From: Pseudomonas psychrophila
GTDB taxonomy: Bacteria; Pseudomonadota; Gammaproteobacteria; Pseudomonadales; Pseudomonadaceae
DNA: 64,000 nucleotides
NCBI RefSeq assembly: GCF_001043005.1
Contig: NZ_JYKZ01000009.1
Span: forward strand, 62,001 to 126,000
Reading direction: 5' to 3'
Below are positions 53,359 to 61,245 of this stretch, in pieces (position 1 is the stretch's first letter; each line of letters opens with the position of its first letter). The notes under the pieces were generated by a model that saw nothing but the letters and a program-made list of their open reading frames with translations, did not search any database and had not been told where the DNA came from. A program made the translations under genes and the position numbers.

Positions 53359-54600
53359 TCAGAGGCTGGTGGCCGTCACTGGCAAAGGTGATGCCAGCAA
53401 ACGCTCATCCAGCAGATTCAACCCTTCCTGAAACAGTTGATTGCTGCGCGTTGTATCCCCTAGCTGAGCCAGCAGTCGCGCCAGCTCTGCACAGGTTTCA
53501 GGATTGCGCTCAACCTTCAGGCTGCTTTCGAGATAGTCCCGGGCCTTGCCCCACAAGCTGTTTTGCAAGCACAAGCGGCCAAGGGTCAATAGCAGACTAG
53601 CGTCCCCCGGGTGGGTTTTTAGCCATCCTTCAGCGACCTGCAACTGCTTGACCGGGTCGCTGCCGCGCACCAGGCCATAGAGCCGCACAAGATGACTGTC
53701 GTAACTGCGCTTGAGCGCTCCACGCAAGACTTCTTCGGCTTCTGTTTGCGCGCCCAACTGGCGTAACTGCTCAGCGTAGGCCAGAACCAGTGCGGGCTCC
53801 TGGCGCTGAGCCGAGGTGAGTTGTTGCCAGGAACGTTGCAGAGATTGCAGCCCTGCCTCGCCTTCAGTTTCGCGCTGGGCCGCTAGGCTCAGATTTTGTC
53901 CCCAGGCCCGACGCTCAAGCTCTGCAAGCTCCTTGGCCGGCAAAACCTTGTCCTTGCGCAACTCAGGCAACAGACGAATCAGCGCCGCCCAGTCGCCACG
54001 CTGCTGGTGCAGACGCTGCAACTGGCGTAGCACCTGGACGTTATGCGGATGACGCTCGTGCATGGCTTGCAGGGTCATCAGCGCGCCATCTGTATCGGCG
54101 CGGTCCACTTGTAACTGGGCATGGCTCAAGGCAATGGCCAGTTCAGCCTGGGGCTGACGTTCCAGTGCACGTTCGAGCAAGTTATCGCTTTCTTCGTAAT
54201 GCCCCTGTTCGTTGGCGGCGCGTGCGGCGCCCAGATAGTAGAGCAAGGGTTGAGGCTCAGCTTCAGCAGCACGCGCCAGGTGCTTTTGCGCACTGGCCCA
54301 ACGACCTTCAGCGAGGTCCATCTGGCCTTGCTCGATGGCGATCTGCACCCGACGGGTGCGATTACGCCGCGACCACGGGTTCACCAACCCGGTAGAAGCC
54401 GTAACCAGCTCTACCAGCAGTTTGATCCCCCACACCAGCAACCACAGGACCGCCAGCAGAGCGAGCGTTGCCCATACGCTGGATTCGTAGCGAAAGCTTT
54501 TGTAAGCAATCAGCACATAGCCCGCGTCCTCAGCGATTGCCAGGCCGATGCAGGCCGCAGCTGCAATCAACAAAAACACAATCACGTAGAAACGCTTCAT
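53359..54600 (-). CDS. hemY: HemY, TPR protein of haem biosynthesis operon
   Basis: 413 residues. Two N-terminal spans (about 3-22 and 42-63), then TPR-like helical repeats through the rest, such as ARAAEAEPQPLLYYLGAARAANEQGHYEESDNLLERAL. Gammaproteobacterial HemY is not the protoporphyrinogen oxidase of Bacillus despite the name; its biochemical role is still vague. It ends the hemC-hemD-hemX-hemY operon and overlaps hemX by four bases. Confidence 0.92.
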   Translation of the reverse strand: MKRFYVIVFLLIAAAACIGLAIAEDAGYVLIAYKSFRYESSVWATLALLAVLWLLVWGIKLLVELVTASTGLVNPWSRRNRTRRVQIAIEQGQMDLAEGRWASAQKHLARAAEAEPQPLLYYLGAARAANEQGHYEESDNLLERALERQPQAELAIALSHAQLQVDRADTDGALMTLQAMHERHPHNVQVLRQLQRLHQQRGDWAALIRLLPELRKDKVLPAKELAELERRAWGQNLSLAAQRETEGEAGLQSLQRSWQQLTSAQRQEPALVLAYAEQLRQLGAQTEAEEVLRGALKRSYDSHLVRLYGLVRGSDPVKQLQVAEGWLKTHPGDASLLLTLGRLCLQNSLWGKARDYLESSLKVERNPETCAELARLLAQLGDTTRSNQLFQEGLNLLDERLLASPLPVTATSL

Positions 54601-55724
54601 GGAAGAGTCTCCTGCGCCGGGTTGGCAGCGGCTTTACCTGGCTCGTCGGCTCGCACATGCCGACGCTCAAGATAAGCCTGCACCGCGCTCAGGGTGGCAG
54701 CAAGGTCCGGGGTTTTAATCGTGACCGGCTGCTTGCCGAGTTCGATTACTTGCTCAAGAATTTTTTTACTCTGCGGGTTATCCGGGTTGAAGTTGCCCTT
54801 GAGGACTTCTTGCGCTTGCGCCAAGGCCTGGGTGTACACCGATTCCTGACCATTGAGGGCCGCCCATTGGGCTTGCTCGAGTGCAAGACTCAAGGCCAGG
54901 CGAACTTGCGTCAGGCTTTGACCTGCCAACAGTGGGCGCACATTTTTGTCGGCATTGAAGTCAATACGAATGTAGTGCGAGATTTCATCCCACCACTGCG
55001 CCCAACGGCTCGCGCCATCACCGTCTGCCGTCAGGCCTGCCAGCGAATCACCTTGATTCTGATAGGCCGGGGCCAGGGCGCTGAGCTGTGCAACCTGATC
55101 ACGCAAGGCGGCCAATTGCAAAAACAGGCCCGTGCGATCCGGTTGCTCAATGCTGCGCAGTGCCGCCAGACTTTTTGCCAGTTGTTCACGGGCCGCGAAA
55201 GAACCCGGATCATTTTGCTCGCGCAAAATGGCGTCCGCACCCTGAACCAGCGCCTCGGCGCTGGTGATGTCTTGCAGAGCCGACAGGCGCAAGGTCGCCA
55301 ACCGCAGCAAGTGCTCGGCCTCGGCCAGACGCCAGTCTTTGCGGCTTTCACCCAGCACGGTTTCGAGGCGCTGGTTCAGGCGCTGCTGATCGCCTTGCAG
55401 CTGCACAACCAGTTGACGCTGGTTATCCAGCTCGCCCGCGGAGGGCAATTGGTTGACGCGCGTCAGCAACTGTTGCTCACCCTGCTTGATCGACAGCGTT
55501 TGCGCAGCCAGGGCGGGTACGTCGCTTAGCTGCTGCTGGGTGGTGGCTTGCAACTGACGCACCTGCCACACACCCCAGCCGCCGACGGCAATACCGGCAG
55601 CGCCCAGCAATAGGGCGAAAACGGCCAGACCATTGCCTCGACCCTGCGGCGCAGGCTCAGCATTTTTAGCCTGCGCTTCTGGCGCGGGCTGTACGTGTTC
55701 TTTGGACAAGACTGTTTCGCTCAC
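54597..55724 (-). CDS. hemX: HemX, membrane protein of haem biosynthesis operon
   Basis: 375 residues from GTG 55724 (VSETVLSKEHVQP), with AAGGATGG six bases upstream; the long in-frame extension to 55940 runs into hemD and is not real. A Pro/Ala-rich cytoplasmic start, one span (GLAVFALLLGAAGIAVGGWGVW, about 32-53), a coiled coil (VRQLQATTQQQLSDV to about 140) and a helical periplasmic domain. Despite the name it is not the uroporphyrinogen methylase. Overlaps hemY, and starts 16 bp after hemD. Confidence 0.92.
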   Translation of the reverse strand: MSETVLSKEHVQPAPEAQAKNAEPAPQGRGNGLAVFALLLGAAGIAVGGWGVWQVRQLQATTQQQLSDVPALAAQTLSIKQGEQQLLTRVNQLPSAGELDNQRQLVVQLQGDQQRLNQRLETVLGESRKDWRLAEAEHLLRLATLRLSALQDITSAEALVQGADAILREQNDPGSFAAREQLAKSLAALRSIEQPDRTGLFLQLAALRDQVAQLSALAPAYQNQGDSLAGLTADGDGASRWAQWWDEISHYIRIDFNADKNVRPLLAGQSLTQVRLALSLALEQAQWAALNGQESVYTQALAQAQEVLKGNFNPDNPQSKKILEQVIELGKQPVTIKTPDLAATLSAVQAYLERRHVRADEPGKAAANPAQETLP

Positions 55725-55740
55725 GAATCCATCCTTTGCA

Positions 55741-56508
55741 TTAGAAAGCAGGTGCGGGATGCTCCCGCAGCGCCGCCAGCAAAGCCGCGGCACTCGCGCC
55801 ACGACAATCCACAACGTTTTGCGCCCCGGCGCTGCGTGCCATCTCAGCAACCCGAGGGCTTGGAACAAACAATGGCAAGCTTCCAAGTTGCGACCAGGTA
55901 TCGCCTGCCAATTGGCGTAAATGTTCAAAACCCTGCCCACTGCTGACCACCAGCGCGTTCAGGCGTTCCACTTTAACTCGCTGATACAGGGTCGCAGGCG
56001 GGTATGACGGCAGTTCGCGACGATAGAGCTCAAGGTAGTCGACCTGCGCCCCAAGGCTACGCAGACGGTCCGCCAGCATCTCACGACCGCCCTCCCCGCG
56101 CAGGATCAGTACCTTGGGCTGATCACGGCCAACCGCTGATTCAAACTCAGGCATCGCCAGCAAGGCTTCGCTGTCATCCCCGCATTGAGGGTAGCTAACA
56201 TCGAGGCCGTAGTCGGCGAGAATCTGCGCGGTGGCGGCGCCAACGCTGAACCACTTCTGTCGCGGCGCTTGTGGCCAGTATTGATTGACCAGCTCAAGCC
56301 CCAGGCGCGCCGCAGGCTTGCTGACGACAATTACCGCGCAGTAACGGTCAATACTCTCAACCAGCGCACGCTGCGCGTCGGTCAGGGCCAATGGCCTGAT
56401 CGCCAGAAGTGGCAAGCTGCTGCTGTAAACCCCCGCAGCCGCCAGTTCATGGGCCAGGGCTGCCGACTCCTCGGCAGGCCGGGTCAGCAACAAGCGCCAG
56501 CCGGTCAC
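55741..56508 (-). CDS. hemD: Uroporphyrinogen-III synthase
   Basis: 255 residues in two alpha/beta halves. Recognisable segments: LLLTRPAEESAALAHELAAAGVYSSSLPLL at the start, FSVGAATAQILADYGLDVSYP, and VLILRGEGGREMLADRLRSLGAQVDYLELYRR. It closes hydroxymethylbilane with inversion of ring D. Its start overlaps the hemC stop by four bases. Confidence 0.95.
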   Translation of the reverse strand: MTGWRLLLTRPAEESAALAHELAAAGVYSSSLPLLAIRPLALTDAQRALVESIDRYCAVIVVSKPAARLGLELVNQYWPQAPRQKWFSVGAATAQILADYGLDVSYPQCGDDSEALLAMPEFESAVGRDQPKVLILRGEGGREMLADRLRSLGAQVDYLELYRRELPSYPPATLYQRVKVERLNALVVSSGQGFEHLRQLAGDTWSQLGSLPLFVPSPRVAEMARSAGAQNVVDCRGASAAALLAALREHPAPAF

Positions 56509-57446
56509 TCGTGACCTGCCTCACCATAGACGGCTTTAAGGATATCCCCTGCGCCCTGGGCCAGCAGCGCCTCGGCCACTTGCACACCCAGCTCGGTAGC
56601 CGAAGTACGCGGCGCTCGGGCATCGGCGCTCAGCAACACGCCGCCGCTTGGCTCACCGACCAGCCCGCGCAGCCAGATTTGCTCGCCTTCCAGCACCGCA
56701 TAGCACGCGATCGGTACCTGGCAGCCACCATTGAGATGCTTGTTCAGAGCACGCTCTGCCGTTACGCGCACGGCGGTATCGGCATGGTGCAAGGGTGACA
56801 GCAAGGCATGGATTTGGGTGTCAGCGCTGCGGCACTCGATGCCTACGGCACCCTGGCCGCCAGCGGGCAGGCTGTCATCGATGCTGATGGCAGAGGTGAT
56901 GCGATCTTCGAAGCCGAGGCGGATCAGACCGGCAGCTGCCAGGATGATGGCGTCGTATTCGCCCGCATCGAGTTTGGCCAGGCGGGTGTTGACGTTGCCC
57001 CGCAGAAAGCGGATCTCAAGATCCGGACGGCGAGTCAGCAATTGAGCCTGGCGGCGCAGGCTGGACGTGCCGACAACGCTGCCATGCGGCAAGTCATCGA
57101 GACTGGAGAAGGTGTTGGAGACGAAGGCATCACGCGGGTCTTCACGCTCGCAAATGCAAAACAGGCCCAGACCTTCCGGGAAGTCCATCGGCACGTCCTT
57201 CATGGAGTGCACGGCGATGTCGGCTTCGTTTTCAAGCAGAGCCGTTTCCAGCTCCTTGACGAACAGCCCCTTGCCGCCGATTTTCGACAGCGGCGAGTCC
57301 AGCAGCTTGTCACCACGGCTAACCATGGGCACCAGGGTCACCAAAATACCTGGGTGAGCCTGCTCTAAACGGGCTTTAACGTATTCGGCCTGCCACAGAG
57401 CCAGGGCGCTTTTACGGGTAGCGATGCGGATTTCGCGAGAGGACAT
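56505..57446 (-). CDS. hemC: Porphobilinogen deaminase
   Basis: 313 residues. Start SSREIRIATRKSALALWQAEYVKARLE; VHSMKDVP (about 81-88) in the catalytic cleft; RRQAQLLTRRPDLEIRFLRGNVNTRLAKLD; and the dipyrromethane-cofactor Cys in LNKHLNGGCQVPIA (about 242). It polymerises four porphobilinogens into hydroxymethylbilane. First gene of the hemCDXY operon; algR lies 127 bp upstream on the same strand. Confidence 0.97.
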   Translation of the reverse strand: MSSREIRIATRKSALALWQAEYVKARLEQAHPGILVTLVPMVSRGDKLLDSPLSKIGGKGLFVKELETALLENEADIAVHSMKDVPMDFPEGLGLFCICEREDPRDAFVSNTFSSLDDLPHGSVVGTSSLRRQAQLLTRRPDLEIRFLRGNVNTRLAKLDAGEYDAIILAAAGLIRLGFEDRITSAISIDDSLPAGGQGAVGIECRSADTQIHALLSPLHHADTAVRVTAERALNKHLNGGCQVPIACYAVLEGEQIWLRGLVGEPSGGVLLSADARAPRTSATELGVQVAEALLAQGAGDILKAVYGEAGHE

Positions 57447-57573
57447 GGATCAATCCGTACTGAAAAGATACGGCTGATAATAACAGCTCAGCCAAAACAG
57501 CTTTGACTTGTATCAGAAAGTCCTCGGCCTCCCTGGCCCGAAAACGGCGCTCCAGCGCCTTTTTCAGCGCGAA

Positions 57574-58320
57574 CTACAGCTGCTGCATCATTTTGCGCAC
57601 TCCCGCCACATGCCGTCGGCTCACGATCAGTGCGTCACCGTTGAGCCCTCGAAGGAACAACTGAAAGTGCCCCAGCGGCGTGCGCTGCAAACGCTCGATC
57701 CGGTCACGCGCTACCAGTGCATTACGGTGAATTCGCACAAAGCGCTCACCAAACTCGTCCTCGAGCGCCTTGAGCGGTTCATCAAGCAATACTTCGCCGC
57801 CAGCGTGACGCAAGGTCACGTACTTATGGTCGGCTATAAAGTAGATCACCTGGTCGATCGGGATCAGTTCAATGCCTTTGCGGGTTCTGGCACTGATGTG
57901 ACTGCGCGGGCCACTGCCGGTTTGCGCAGCAGGCCGGGTGAGCGCGGCCAGTTGCACGCGGTTGGGCCGATGGGCCTCTTTCAAGGCGGCGCTCAAGTCC
58001 TGCGCAGTGACCGGCTTGATTACATAGCTGACGCCGCTGTCTTGCAGGGCCTGCACGGAAAATTCGTCAGGCGCCACGCAAAACACCACCGATGGAGGTA
58101 GCTCGCGCTCGCATAATTTGGCTGCAACCTGCAACCCGTCCAGGCCCGGCAAACGGATATCGAGCAAAACGACATCCGGTTTCAGGTTTTCGATCAGGGT
58201 GAGTGCCTCTTCGCCATTTGTGGCGCCAGGCTCCAGCAACGTGTAGCCCCCAAGCGTGCTGAGCAAGTGGCTCAAATGCTCGCGGGCCAGGGTTTCGTCA
58301 TCAACGATCAGGACATTCAT
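57574..58320 (-). CDS. algR: Response regulator AlgR (LytTR family)
   Basis: 248 residues from ATG 58320 (MNVLIVDDETLAREHLS). Receiver domain with phospho-acceptor Asp in DVVLLDIRLPGLDGLQVA (about 54) and Lys in VSYVIKPVTAQDL; C-terminal LytTR DNA-binding domain from about 145 (IPIDQVIYFIADHKYVTLRHAGGE, then RFVRIHRNALVARDRIERL). It governs alginate, type IV pili and rhamnolipid genes in P. aeruginosa, with the kinase AlgZ/FimS encoded just upstream there. Here no kinase gene is present between algR and argH. Confidence 0.96.
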   Translation of the reverse strand: MNVLIVDDETLAREHLSHLLSTLGGYTLLEPGATNGEEALTLIENLKPDVVLLDIRLPGLDGLQVAAKLCERELPPSVVFCVAPDEFSVQALQDSGVSYVIKPVTAQDLSAALKEAHRPNRVQLAALTRPAAQTGSGPRSHISARTRKGIELIPIDQVIYFIADHKYVTLRHAGGEVLLDEPLKALEDEFGERFVRIHRNALVARDRIERLQRTPLGHFQLFLRGLNGDALIVSRRHVAGVRKMMQQL

Positions 58321-58706
58321 ATAGCGCTGTATTCCTGCGTGAGTCTCGCACAAGGATAGCGTAGACAGGTGAAGTGACGACTGTCACGGCGATCCACGCT
58401 AAGACTAGCGCGAAGGCCAAAAAGTGCCGTAAACCTCACAGCAAAATTCACCTGTCTCGGTTGCTCGATTTAATACCGGATACGTCTGGCGATCTACAAA
58501 GACCTGCAGCGACTGATCCATACGACCAACTGTAGACGGTTGCCAAGACGAAAGTATTCAAACGATACATTTCGTTTCGGATTTTTGTTTATACCGCACT
58601 TCACACAAAAACCTGCCGACCTGCGTCAACGCCTTGATTGGCAACCCTGTTATGATCCGCGGTAACTTTTTGTGTAACTCCCCCTCAGCCGATTACGAGC
58701 GAATCC
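58321..58706. other. Divergent algR-argH spacer
   Basis: 386 bp containing promoters in both directions. No kinase (algZ/fimS) remnant is visible in the six-frame translation. An imperfect inverted repeat sits in the middle. TATGAT at 58651-58656 may be a -10 box for argH. Confidence 0.6.
58548..58575. promoter_or_regulatory. Imperfect inverted repeat, candidate operator
   Basis: ACGAAAGTAT and ATACATTTCGT mirror each other with one inserted base across a seven-base spacer. Location between divergent algR and argH suggests a protein-binding site; the factor is unknown. Confidence 0.3.
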
Positions 58707-60101
58707 ATGAGCACCGACAAGACCAATCAGTCCTGGGGCGGCCGCTTCAGTGAACCCGTCGACGCCTTCGTTGCGCGTTTCACCGCCTCCGTCACTTTCG
58801 ACCAGCGCCTTTATCGCCACGACATCATGGGCTCCGTGGCTCACGCCACCATGCTGGCCAAGGTTGGCGTACTGACCGATGCAGAGCGCGACAGCATCAT
58901 CGATGGCCTCAAGTCCATCCAGAGCGAAATCGAAGCGGGCACGTTTGACTGGCGCATCGATCTGGAAGATGTGCACATGAACATCGAGGCGCGTCTGACC
59001 GACCGCATCGGCGTGACTGGCAAAAAACTGCACACTGGCCGCAGCCGTAACGACCAGGTAGCCACCGATATCCGCCTGTGGTTGCGTGATGAAATCGACG
59101 TGATCCTGGCCGAAATTACCCGCCTGCAAAAAGGCCTGCTGGACCAAGCCGAACGCGAAGCTGAAACCATCATGCCCGGCTTTACGCACCTGCAGACGGC
59201 ACAGCCAGTGACATTCGGTCACCACATGCTGGCCTGGTTCGAGATGCTCAGCCGCGACTACGAACGTCTTGTCGACTGCCGCAAGCGTACCAACCGCATG
59301 CCCCTGGGCAGCGCCGCACTGGCGGGTACCACTTACCCGATCGACCGTGAGTTCACTGCTCAACTGCTGAACTTTGACGCTGTAGGCGGCAACTCGCTGG
59401 ACAACGTGTCCGATCGCGACTTCGCCATCGAATTCTGCGCCGCGGCCAGCATTGCGATGATGCACCTGTCGCGCTTCTCCGAAGAACTGGTGCTCTGGAC
59501 CAGCGCGCAGTTCCAGTTCATCGATCTGCCGGACCGTTTCTGCACCGGCAGCTCGATCATGCCGCAAAAGAAAAACCCCGACGTGCCAGAACTGGTACGT
59601 GGCAAAAGTGGCCGTGTATTCGGTGCACTGATGGGCCTGTTGACCCTGATGAAGGGCCAGCCGCTGGCCTACAACAAGGACAACCAGGAAGACAAGGAGC
59701 CGCTGTTCGACGCAGCCGATACCCTGCGCGACTCGTTGCGCGCCTTTGCCGACATGATCCCGGCGATCAAGCCAAAGCACGCAATCATGCGTGAAGCGGC
59801 ATTGCGCGGGTTCTCGACCGCCACCGACCTGGCCGACTATCTGGTTCGCCGTGGCCTGCCGTTCCGTGACTGCCACGAAATCGTCGGCCATGCCGTTAAA
59901 TACGGTGTCGAGACAGGCAAGGATCTGGCAGAAATGAGCCTCGAAGAACTGCGCCAGTTCAGCGATCAGATCGAAGACGACGTGTTTGCCGTGCTGACGT
60001 TGGAAGGCTCGGTCAATGCCCGCGATCACATCGGCGGCACCGCGCCCGCGCAAGTGAAAGCAGCTGTTGTTCGTGGCAAGGCGTTGTTGGCTACCCGCTA
60101 A
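58707..60101 (+). CDS. argH: Argininosuccinate lyase
   Basis: 464 residues. Starts WGGRFSEPVDAFVARFTASV; fumarase/lyase superfamily sites include HTGRSRNDQVATDIRLWLRD, GFTHLQTAQPVTFGHHMLAW and the signature loop GSSIMPQKKNPDVPEL (about 282) with the catalytic Ser. Final step of arginine biosynthesis, splitting argininosuccinate to arginine and fumarate. Monocistronic, terminated by a strong hairpin. Confidence 0.98.
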   Translation: MSTDKTNQSWGGRFSEPVDAFVARFTASVTFDQRLYRHDIMGSVAHATMLAKVGVLTDAERDSIIDGLKSIQSEIEAGTFDWRIDLEDVHMNIEARLTDRIGVTGKKLHTGRSRNDQVATDIRLWLRDEIDVILAEITRLQKGLLDQAEREAETIMPGFTHLQTAQPVTFGHHMLAWFEMLSRDYERLVDCRKRTNRMPLGSAALAGTTYPIDREFTAQLLNFDAVGGNSLDNVSDRDFAIEFCAAASIAMMHLSRFSEELVLWTSAQFQFIDLPDRFCTGSSIMPQKKNPDVPELVRGKSGRVFGALMGLLTLMKGQPLAYNKDNQEDKEPLFDAADTLRDSLRAFADMIPAIKPKHAIMREAALRGFSTATDLADYLVRRGLPFRDCHEIVGHAVKYGVETGKDLAEMSLEELRQFSDQIEDDVFAVLTLEGSVNARDHIGGTAPAQVKAAVVRGKALLATR

Positions 60102-60118
60102 CTTCTGAGCAATACAAA

Positions 60119-60149
60119 AAAACGGGCACCTTCGGGTGCCCGTTTTTTA
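60119..60149. terminator. Bidirectional terminator between argH and GST genes
   Basis: AACGGGCACC, TTCG loop, GGTGCCCGTT with a T run on the right and a seven-A run on the left, between convergent genes. Confidence 0.97.
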
Positions 60150-60168
60150 TTCAGCGCCACTACCCGCG

Positions 60169-60828
60169 TTATTTCTTGCTGCTGATCCAGGCCAGAAACT
60201 GCGGCATGGCGGCCTCTTTGTCAGCGGCAATTTTTTGCACGTGCGGGTTTTGCTCCAGTCGCTCCAGCAACGCCCTGGCCCCCGGCATTTCAGCCAGCAG
60301 GTCCAGACCAAACACCTTGTGGCCTACGGCACAGGCCAGATTGACGCTGAAGACAAAGTAAATATCCGCAACACTCAGGGTTTCACCCGCCACATAAGGT
60401 GCGAACTTGCCGTGACGCCCCAATGAAGCCATGCCCTCCAGCAGCTCGGTCCGCGCTTTTTCCTTGATCGCTTCCGGCACTGTCATGCCGAAGAAAGCTT
60501 CGGCGTAGCACGCGCGTGCAGGTAATTCGATGTACAGCTCGATTTCCTTGGCCAGCGCCAGCACTTGAGCGCGCTCAAACGGATCCACCGGCAACAGTTT
60601 TGGGCCTGGCTGGGTCTGTTCGATGTACTCGAGGATCACGCTGGTTTCATTGACGTAACCTTGTTCAACGCCCAGTACCGGAACTTTGCCACGGGGGCTG
60701 ATGGCGAGTGCCTCAGGGCTTTGACCGGCAAAAAACGGCACTTCCTCAAAAGGTACGCCCTTCTCCAGCAGCGCCAGTTTGACCATGTTGTAGTAGTTAC
60801 TGACTGAGAATCCATAAAGCTTGAGCAT
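60169..60828 (-). CDS. Glutathione S-transferase
   Basis: 219 residues from ATG 60828, with GGAGG seven bases upstream; the codon before it is a GTG that is less well spaced. Thioredoxin-like N domain: LKLYGFSVSNYYNMVKLALLEKGVPFEEVPF, then the glutathione site GKVPVLGVEQGYVNETSVILEYIEQ (cis-Pro and the E-S pair). All-helical C domain follows. Class and substrate cannot be judged from sequence. Confidence 0.94.
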   Translation of the reverse strand: MLKLYGFSVSNYYNMVKLALLEKGVPFEEVPFFAGQSPEALAISPRGKVPVLGVEQGYVNETSVILEYIEQTQPGPKLLPVDPFERAQVLALAKEIELYIELPARACYAEAFFGMTVPEAIKEKARTELLEGMASLGRHGKFAPYVAGETLSVADIYFVFSVNLACAVGHKVFGLDLLAEMPGARALLERLEQNPHVQKIAADKEAAMPQFLAWISSKK

Positions 60829-60952
60829 CACAAAGCCTCCGGGCCGTGTAGGGGTTGGCAGCGACTCTTATAGAGCTTCGTTACTGGACTGGCTAGCAGC
60901 ATCATCAGGCTGAATACCGTTAGACTGGCCGTCTTTACTTAAGGAGCCTGCC

Positions 60953-61237
60953 ATGAGCGAGCCAGTTGATATCGATAACGAAGAAGAAGAGTTTGCCGAG
61001 TCCACGCTGATTCAGGCCATTGAAAACCAGATTGAAAGCGACAACCCGCCTGCCGCCAAAGCCACGTTCAACAAGCTGACGCTGGTCGGCTACGAGCGTG
61101 AAGACATTCTGCAGATGATGGCCCACGTGCTGGCCGTGGAGATTGACGCGATCCTCGAAGAAGACCGCGCCTTCAACACCGAGTGGTATGAAACCGCCCT
61201 GCGTGCACTGCCAACGTTGCCGCCAGAGAAGAACTGA
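60953..61237 (+). CDS. Small acidic protein of unknown function
   Basis: 94 residues, very acidic (opening SEPVDIDNEEEEFAESTL), helical, with AAGGAG in front of the ATG. The centre reads PPAAKATFNKLTLVGYEREDILQMMAHVLAVEIDAIL, like a short helical bundle. I believe it is conserved in pseudomonads, but I know no domain name or function. Convergent with the diguanylate-type gene, whose stop lies 8 bp away. Confidence 0.8.
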   Translation: MSEPVDIDNEEEEFAESTLIQAIENQIESDNPPAAKATFNKLTLVGYEREDILQMMAHVLAVEIDAILEEDRAFNTEWYETALRALPTLPPEKN

Positions 61238-61245
61238 ACCACAGC

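Noticed and set aside
55725..55940. N-terminal extension of HemX
   Set aside because: It overlaps the hemD reading frame on the same strand, has no family resemblance, and a well-placed Shine-Dalgarno precedes the GTG at 55724.
58650..60053. 467-codon minus-strand frame opposite argH
   Set aside because: Antisense shadow of argH, whose motifs are unambiguous.
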